Shown one piece after another: positions 56,961 to 64,000 of a DNA stretch of 64,000 nt; the stretch's first letter is position 1, and the number at the start of each line of letters is the position of its first letter. The notes beneath the pieces were generated by a model. That model was not told where the DNA came from. It saw nothing but the letters and a program-made list of their open reading frames with translations, and ran no database searches. Source of the stretch: Aricia agestis (taxonomy: Eukaryota; Arthropoda; Insecta; Lepidoptera; Lycaenidae); contig NC_056406.1 of NCBI RefSeq assembly GCF_905147365.1, positions 7,604,501 through 7,668,500 of the forward strand. Reading direction: 5' to 3'. A program made the position numbers and the translations under genes.

Positions 56961-57754
56961 GAATTTCTACGTAAGCAATACTTTTGAGTAAGTCACGCTT
57001 TTCATAATAGTATTCGAAATTTTAGACCTTCATCATTTTGCCTCTATAAAAAACCTACAATACGTCAAAAACAACATAATTGACTCTCCAGAGATTGATG
57101 CAATAAAACCATTAAAAAGTATAATTCTATAATTTATAGTTTGGAACAGTCCAGAAGCCGCAAGTGATAAATCTAATCAAGTTCCCCCTGTTGACGTGTA
57201 ATGGACCCCCCAGGGGCGAGGGGCGCTAAGCCGGGGGTGTGTCTAAACTCTAGTGGCTGATGTTCATATGCTACGGTCATAATCTTCGTTATTAAAATAT
57301 TGTGGATGTTAATTATTATAAGCGGAGAAGTTAAGATACTCGGCAGGGTGTTTGCTACATGCGTTTGACAGATATTGGACAATTTCTGCTGTTTCATTTT
57401 AAAAATTGTATACGATATTCAAATTCAAATATTATGTTCATTTCATAATAAGGTAGATACAAATTAAGCATTACAATCCCACAAACTAAGCGCAGTCTGT
57501 GCTATGGGAGAATTGCCAGGAATACGAAATATTGATTGCGGCTTAATATTATTAGTCAAAAGCCTGATGCATAGCTGTCGTGAAACACGTAATCACCCTG
57601 CTGGATCTAAAAATATAGAATTGGCTTGTAGAATTTGTTTCTCATGAATAATGAGGCCACTCTACGTTGGTCCCTTGATGGATCAAGTGCGTACGCGCGT
57701 ACGCGCGTGCGAATTGTCCATAGGCCATTATCGAGGTCGATTATTATTATATAA

Positions 57755-57902
57755 CTAGCTGTCCCGGTGAACTTCGTGTCACTTTGAAACCTTCCCTGGA
57801 CTTCTACGAATATTTTAAGACTAAAATCAGCCCAATCCGTCCAGCCTTTTTCGAGTTTTAGCGCGACCAACATATTTGAAAATCCATTTTTATATATATA
57901 GA
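57755..57902 (-). mobile_element. Short Helitron-like element, 148 bp
   Basis: The minus strand begins TCTATATATATAAAAATGGA and ends GAAGTTCACCGGGACAGCTA then G. The flanking bases are A before and T after. Very short but with both termini. Confidence 0.62.
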
Positions 57903-57954
57903 TATACATAATATATTGTATTGTATACTATACAGACTGTAACAAAACTAAGTG

Positions 57955-58075
57955 ATAAATGATAATACTTTAGGGTGTATATGTGTTCCTATTGTAGAGA
58001 GTTCACTGTGAAAGTAGCAGCTCTGGAAGACCATTTTTTTCACTTTAGTATAGGCAAGCGCCCCAGCGTCACAAG
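57955..58075. repeat. Half copy of the ATACTTTAGGGTGTGTATG MITE
   Basis: AATACTTTAGGGTGTATATG, GAGAGTTCACTGTGAAAGTA and TTCACTTTAGTATAGG correspond to one half of 23342-23567. The right inverted end is absent. Confidence 0.6.
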
Positions 58076-58149
58076 TTTTAGAATCATGATGGTAATTTCG
58101 TTATTTATCAATCATCATGGTTCGACGTGTAGAAGTGCTTTAAAAACAA

Positions 58150-58397
58150 AAATCTATATATATATATATAAAACTCAAAGGTGACTGACTGATTGACATA
58201 GTGATCTATCAACGCACAGCCCAAACCACTGGACGGATCGGGCTGAAATTTGGCATGCAGGTAGATGTTATGACGTAGGCATCCGCTAAGAAAGGATTTT
58301 GATAAATTCCAACCCAAAAGGGGTTTAAATAGGGGGATGAAAGTTTGTATATAATAATACTTTTTAACGCGAGCGAAGCCGCGGGCAAAAGCTCGTA
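58150..58397 (+). mobile_element. Helitron-like fragment
   Basis: ATATATAAAACTCAAAGGTG, CACAGCCCAAACCACTGGAC, GAAATTTGGCATGCAGGTAG and GCGAGCGAAGCCGCGGGCAA; the terminal CTAG is replaced by CTCG. Confidence 0.6.
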
Positions 58398-58524
58398 AGA
58401 AAATATAATAGCTGTGTATTTTTTTTTATGTTATTCTTAGATTTTTATCTTATGAATTTTCATTATTCAACCTTTAAATCTATTTACATTTTAATAATGC
58501 ATAATACTTTTTTAATTGACAGTA

Positions 58525-58528
<4 letters not shown>

Positions 58529-58602
<74 letters not shown>
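58529..58602. repeat. (TA)n microsatellite
   Basis: Uninterrupted run of about 37 TA units at the 5' edge of a Helitron-like element. It creates artificial Tyr-Ile ORFs. Confidence 0.95.
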
Positions 58603-58605
<3 letters not shown>

Positions 58606-58611
58606 CCGAGA

Positions 58612-58857
58612 TTCTTATATCTTATATCTTTAAACGAGCAATTCTTGTATATATATAATTGGAATCTCGGACTGTCTTTTTATTCGTGTTTTATCGATAA
58701 TCTATAAACTGAAAAATATGACTCTTCCTGACATCTATTGGCGAATAATAATACTATTTTGTTAGCAACTAATTGTTTTAACGACCAGCAGATGGCGTTA
58801 TTAAGTAACACGAAGTCAATGAGTGTTTGCTATACCGAGCAAAGCTCGGTCATCCAG
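58612..58857 (+). mobile_element. Helitron-like element, second copy of the 6258 type
   Basis: TCTTATATCTTTAAACGAGC near the start and ACCGAGCAAAGCTCGGTCAT at the end; the CTAG has mutated. The interior differs from 6258-6462 and is about 40 bases longer. Confidence 0.65.
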
Positions 58858-61800
58858 GTACTATCGATATTATACGATAAGTTCGATAACACATGACTCT
58901 ATACACGTGCGAACTCGTCGCTTTATGTAAATTATAGTATAATAATTATGTCGATATATTATTAAGGTAAAAATTGGCGTTTTCTAACATAAAGCTCATG
59001 TTTTCATGCAAAAAAAACACAATTTTTTTATGCCAAAAGTGCCAACTGCAAGGTACCGGTTTTTTTCATGCAGGAGAGGAGTGCAGCAGGACTGATTCCC
59101 ATTATCTAATAATCACCTTGTATTATTATAATATATTATTGAAAGACATTCCCGAAGATTTATAAATGATGAATACAAATAGGAACTAAAATAATTAACA
59201 CATCAACTAATAAGAGCAAACATAATAACATGATCATAAATTATATTCCGATGCTTATGTTTTATATAATTAAGCTAATAAGTGTAAAGTTATAACTCGA
59301 CACCCCTCACATCGCTCAATTAGCTCGAATGTGAGCTACAAGATTGTCCGATAACAATCACGCCTTATGTGCACCCTATTATTTGTTGAGACAGTTGTTG
59401 AAATTATATTCTTAGCCACATATTATTACATATTACCGTTTGTATGTAGGTGCTAATATGAAATTGATAGTTCATAACATATTATATTTTCTTATGTGAA
59501 ACGCTGGATGTAGCTTATGCTATATTTTAACTATGTCAGTTGATTTCAGGCAAATTTTCCATACAATTTGAATGTAGCCTCTGAAAGGGACAATTATAGT
59601 TGAAAGCTAAAACTAGTTGTTAGAGTTATATTATTAACTAGAAAATTTTGCACTTAAAACGCTCCCCGAAGGAGATGCGGTAATTTACCGTTTTTAGAGC
59701 CTTATTAACTCATAATTTGAAAGCTACAAAATTATAATTAAATACAGCAATAATCTTCAGTTCAGTATATAATTCCTTTCATAGTAAGTAATTAATTTCC
59801 TATTTTTCTTTTTTATACTCATGATATCAGCTTCCAAAGTAATACCAATTTATTTAAATTCAAGCATACATTCACCATCTCCCTAGTATTTACAAATTAC
59901 GGTTATTTTAAAAAGCACATGCCAATAGATCGACAATTTCATTAACTACATATTGAACGTTTGAAATTTTTTAGGTCAATTTTGAACGATAAGTAAAAAA
60001 ATAGGATTTTGGCGCGATCTCGGCAACGCGGCAAATGTATGTTCAAGGTCGTTTGCTCAGGTGATGGCCTTAGCGCAATTTGCGTAAACGTGAAAAATAA
60101 TTTTATTCATCAAATTGCCTAATATTCTTCGCAACACGACGTCACGGTCTGTCGCGTTTATAATGAAAATAACATCATATTAAGATGGTGCTGATTGATA
60201 AAGAAAAAGCTTGTTAATTCGCTACTTCACACTGCCACCCCTCGCAAGTTATTCAATTGTGAACACTTGTTGTCCGATAACAATCACACCCACGGACACC
60301 CTACACTTACTACCCAATTTGTCATGGATTATATTTATTGAATCCGCGTAGGAATGTTTTTATTAATTTTATGAAAGGGTACATGGTTTTAAGGCATAAT
60401 GATACGTAAATATTAATTTATAAATACTGTTAATTTTCTGTTTCGTTGATGCTGTTAAAAATTAAGATCTTTGTGATTTTGTGAGCTGCAAGTTTGTGGT
60501 GACGACTGACGACCAATGTTTCAATACAACCTATAATAAATATGTAGGAATACAATTTTGAAAAAAAAAATGGAATGCTATTTTATATAGGTACCCCGTA
60601 CCCCTAAATATAAAATCCCACAAAAAGCCTTATCAGCCCCAAAATAAAATGCCGTTATCGAGAAATATGAATATGACGATGACAAGAAGTGCTTCACACC
60701 CGTATAGACCCATCGAGGTTATTCTACCTCTGGATTTTATTAAATTGATCCTTATATAGATAAAATAAGGGTCCTATTAGAAGTGAAATACCCCCGAAGT
60801 GTGTACTGTGTAGTGGTCCCGCGGGCCTGGGCGAGCAACGCCGTAACCCCACACCGCGCCCACGGGGAATAAATTAAGCCACGGTACCCGCGATGTTGGT
60901 GGTTCCACGATTATACACTGTATCTGTTACTGTACGGTGGCCATGTACCAGTAAGTATCTGGGATATTAATATATTCTACGGAATGGTGTTGTCATGAAA
61001 TGTCAGATGACATTGACATTTCGTGACGATACGATAGAAAAAGTAACTTGCTTAGCTGTTTTTGTTGGGGTCCTAGCACCGTTTTGTTACAATAAAATTA
61101 TTAGAACTCAAACATATAACGTCTTTTAATCGTACTATAGTGATATAGGTAAAATTAACAATATCGAACATTAAAAAATTATCCCATCAATTTTTTCGGG
61201 ACTTATCCTAACAAACATTGAACGTATTGTGTCCCTACAAATCGATAACTACTAAAATATTGTATGACTATGAATGTTAATTTTTACTGCCGGTAACGTA
61301 TGTTGTATCGTTAGACGAAACATTTCAATTGAACTACCTCCCAATTTATTGTAATTGGGAGAAAGTAGATATATTTTGTCGTACGGTAGCCCTTATGATT
61401 ATTTAGTTACCCAAACTAACTATTAATTAAACAAATTACTATTCTTAATCTAATGAATTTATGTTTTAAGCTTCCGACGACGCCCCTAATTATGACTTAT
61501 TAATGGGGAAGAATTAGTAAAGGCATAATATTAACTTCCTAATAGTCACAAAAAATCGTTACTAGCTAAAAGCCGAGCTTTTTGAGGGCTCGCGTAGTCA
61601 GTCGTGACACCTTGGCTGACTGATGATAGCAATTAACACATCTACATATTATAAATAAAAATTAGTATGTTAATAATGTTATGTAGTTTTCCGTAAAGTG
61701 TACCACAAAATGAAAAGGTTGTGGGATATACTAGGGATCGCTTCGCTCGCCCTGACAAAAGTCGTAGGTATACCACATGTCGTTTCGATGTCGTTATCGT

Positions 61801-61960
61801 TTCGTCAGGCAGCGGCGCGGAAGGAGGCCGTACAAGTGGCGGAGGTCCGCGCGGGCCGCTGACGGGGCTCTGACGGGGCCCTGACGGCTTCCAACCCTGC
61901 GGTAACAGGTCCCACCTACGCAGGGATTCATTATTATAAAGTGCACGTATATTTTTTAAT
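58858..61960. other. Unassigned DNA with CpG-rich patches at 60810-60910 and 61800-61920
   Basis: The 61800-61920 patch holds a 24-codon ORF (MSLSFRQAAARKEAVQVAEV...) ending in TGA, with TTTCGTCAG as a possible acceptor before it. The 60810 patch contains CCGCGGGCCTGGGCGAGCAA. Either might be an exon or promoter of an unseen gene, but neither has enough support. Similar words (AGCAATTAACACATC etc.) do not form repeats. Confidence 0.3.
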
Positions 61961-61989
61961 CATTTTATAGTCGATACGAGATAAGGAAA

Positions 61990-62180
61990 AAGGAAAAGGA
62001 AATCTCGCGAGAATATAAATAATTTACGCGCGGCTCCGCCTGCGTAGAGATGGAAATGCGCGGAAACTGTAAATTTTTCCCCACAATAAGTAGTCTTTGT
62101 CCTTCCCCGTGGTCTACTCTATACCTGTGGACTGTGCCAAATACATAAAAATTAGTCCAGTAGATTTTCGCGTTGAAACA
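61990..62180 (-). mobile_element. Helitron-like fragment
   Basis: Contains GCGCGGCTCCGCCTGCGTAG, AACTGTAAATTTTTCCCCAC and GTGGTCTACTCTATACCTGT, matching 63131-63483 in order. No terminal CTAG remains. Confidence 0.5.
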
Positions 62181-62705
62181 AACAACAAACAAAATCTCTA
62201 GCTTTAATAGGTAGGGTAGGTGGCTAGTGATGGGAAAAGAAAGACCCTTGATCAAGACTGTGCTTTTTGCTATAGTTGTAAGCCGTGCGGCGTGCGAGTC
62301 TTTCACTATCTCTTTCTCTCTCTCATAGAAAGCAAGACAGTTATCATTTTTTTAGTTTTTTATTTGGTTTTTATTGTACCTACATACAGTTTTTTTGCAC
62401 ATAGGAAATAACTTCGTTCCATCCGGGTGTCCCTTGACACCTCTCAAGTTTTTCTTCATCTAACCTATGCGTGTGGGGTATCTATAGATAGGTCTTTCAA
62501 AATCATATTGAGATTTCTAAAATCATTTTACTAACCTGAATAGTTTGCGAGAGAGACTCTTTAAGTTTTAAAGTTGTAAAATCTGTGTACCCCTCCCTTT
62601 CTAACTTCTATGACGAGTCTAAAAAAATATATGATGTACATTACTATAAAAACTACCAAGGAAAATTGGTTTGAACGAGAACTAGCAAGTAGTTTTTATA
62701 TATGG

Positions 62706-62772
62706 CTAAAGCTAAATTAAGGCTTACCATTTATGACCATTATCATAAATTGTAAGCCTTAATTTAGCTTTC
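62706..62772. repeat. Short hairpin
   Basis: AAAGCTAAATTAAGGCTTAC plus ATTTATGA and their reverse complement around a six-base loop; one mismatch. Confidence 0.85.
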
Positions 62773-62833
62773 ATTAAATCAACTGGAAAATAAAAATAAA
62801 TCAAAAACCTTTTAATTTCATAAAATAAACCTT

Positions 62834-63060
62834 TTTGCTGCTGCGGAACCCTTCATGTGCTAGTCCAACTCGCACTTGGCCGGATTTTCGGATTCTCTCT
62901 CGGTTGGAAGATCTTCGACCTTTTCGGCCGCCACGTATATTCCCAAATTTTTAGTTTAAATGCATGGTTACATAATCAAAAGGGTAAATCGGGAACCCGC
63001 AATTACTAACACGTCGCTGCTTGTTCGTCTGCCTGTTTCCAGGCTGTATCACAAGAACTT
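62834..63060. repeat. GACAGA-family repeat fragments
   Basis: TGCGGAACCCTTCATGTGCT with CAACTCGCACTTGGCCGGAT (62842-62885), and separately AAGGGTAAATCGGGAACCCG with CCAGGCTGTATCACAAGAAC (62980-63055). Old and rearranged. Confidence 0.5.
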
Positions 63061-63130
63061 GAAATTCTTGTTAAGTAGATAAGTAATAATATATTTGTTA
63101 AGTACTTACTTATCAATATTTTATCTCTTA

Positions 63131-63483
63131 CTAGATGTCCCGCGCGGCTTCGCCCGCGTAAATTAGGAATTTTACGGAAACCGTACATTTTCCCATAAAA
63201 ATAGCTCTTATGTCCCTACTCCCTTCACTTGGTCTACTCTATATCTGTGCCAAATATTGCCATAAAAATTGCTCCAGTAGTTCGTAATTTCTAATATTTC
63301 CCCCGTTTTTCCCACATTTTCCTGAGTTTCTTCGGTCGTATTAGTCTTAGCCTATAGTCTTAGTTCTTACTCGATAAATGAGCTATCTAACACTGAAATA
63401 AGTTTTTAAATCGGATCTGTAGTTCCTCCGATTCCGTTCAAGCAAACATACTCTTCAGGTTTATAATATTAGGTAGGTATAGA
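63131..63483 (-). mobile_element. Helitron-like element, about 353 bp
   Basis: On the minus strand it begins TCTATACCTACCTAATATTA and ends TACGCGGGCGAAGCCGCGCG, GGACATCTAG. A before and T after fit the Helitron target. The interior contains ATTTGGCACAGATATAGAG and CTCAGGAAAATGTGGGAAAA. Confidence 0.65.
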
Positions 63484-63559
63484 TTTTTTTAAATTATCGC
63501 TTGACAAACTCGAGTCTCGATCTAAAAGACTATGAAAAGTACTTACCAATAACATGGTA

Positions 63560-64000
63560 TAATATGGTAGTGATGATGATGACGATGTTGATGATGAATG
63601 TAATTTGCATAGAAGCATATGCTTTCCGTTCTTAAAACAACGCCGAAACTCCCAAACTTGTATCTATAAAGAATCAGGAGTTCTCTCAGCACCTTCCGAA
63701 CCACGGTATACCAGGTATACCTCGGTTCAAAATCTTACTTGTTGGTAGCATATGCTTAGAATACTTCTCACGAAACCGAAGTCACCACATATTTCCCTAT
63801 AATTTTTGAGGAGTTCCCTCGTTTACTTATGGATCCTTCATCAGATCACCACTTTTGTGAATATAATACCGAATTGGGATGATACCCTATATTTATGATG
63901 ATACCCAAAAGAAAAATTTTGAAAATCGGTTAACAAACGACGGAGTAATCGTTGAACATAAGAAAACGAACATAACACCTCCCCCATTTTGAAAGTCGGT
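63560..64000 (-). mobile_element. Dispersed repeat with an ATG/GAT tail, runs to the window edge
   Basis: The minus strand starts ACCGACTTTCAAAATGGGGG at the edge and continues ATTACTCCGTCGTTTGTTAA, TTCACAAAAGTGGTGATCTG and GGGAGTTTCGGCGTTGTTTT. It finishes in a degenerate CAT run near 63570. Same family as 47722-48127. Confidence 0.65.

Noticed and set aside
58428..58707. ORFs made of Tyr-Ile repeats
   Set aside because: They only translate the (TA)n microsatellite at 58529-58602.

Overview
The window looks like nuclear DNA from a moth or butterfly. It is strongly AT-rich and almost free of long ORFs. It is full of dispersed repeats whose ends resemble Lepidoptera-type Helitrons (Lep1-like, TC...CTAG inserted between A and T), lepidopteran SINE-like elements and many small inverted-repeat (foldback) transposons. 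No bacterial, organellar or viral gene set is present.

One protein-coding gene can be reconstructed with confidence. It is the ethanolaminephosphotransferase 1 gene (EPT1; vertebrate name SELENOI), on the minus strand between 43678 (ATG) and 35537 (stop). It has nine coding exons with consensus splice sites. Joined, they would encode a protein of 389 residues that aligns almost without gaps to the animal EPT1 family. It carries the complete CDP-alcohol phosphatidyltransferase signature DG-x2-AR-x8-G-x3-D-x3-D. Two features stand out. Exon 5 carries a 4-bp tandem duplication (GTACGTAC, 40917-40924) that shifts the frame and creates a stop after residue 192 plus three novel residues. The C-terminus ends in an ordinary TAA without the selenocysteine tail of vertebrate EPT1, as expected because Lepidoptera lack selenoproteins. 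The introns hold a Lep1-like Helitron (intron 4), a 325-bp hairpin with perfect 83-nt arms (intron 5), SINE-like repeats (introns 7 and 8), and repeat fragments directly against two splice sites.

The rest is intergenic or deep-intron DNA of unidentified neighbours. Region 1-35.5 kb: repeats plus two weak candidate exons (6987-7024 minus; about 21112-21263 plus) and a few CpG-rich patches that could be promoters or non-coding exons (about 8980-9050, 27770-27850, 34480-34760). Region 44-64 kb: repeats only. These include a chain of three adjoining insertions at 53174-54574 (tRNA-derived SINE, TTAA-flanked element, hAT-like element with a perfect 8-bp target duplication), a 420-bp near-perfect hairpin at 49121-49542, a mariner-like TA-flanked element at 51210-51547, and further CpG-rich patches.

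I found no convincing new biological system. The items most worth checking are the EPT1 frameshift, the long intronic and intergenic hairpins that could form dsRNA, and the nested insertions that give a relative order of transposon activity. Family names come from recognisable sequence features only; no database search was possible.
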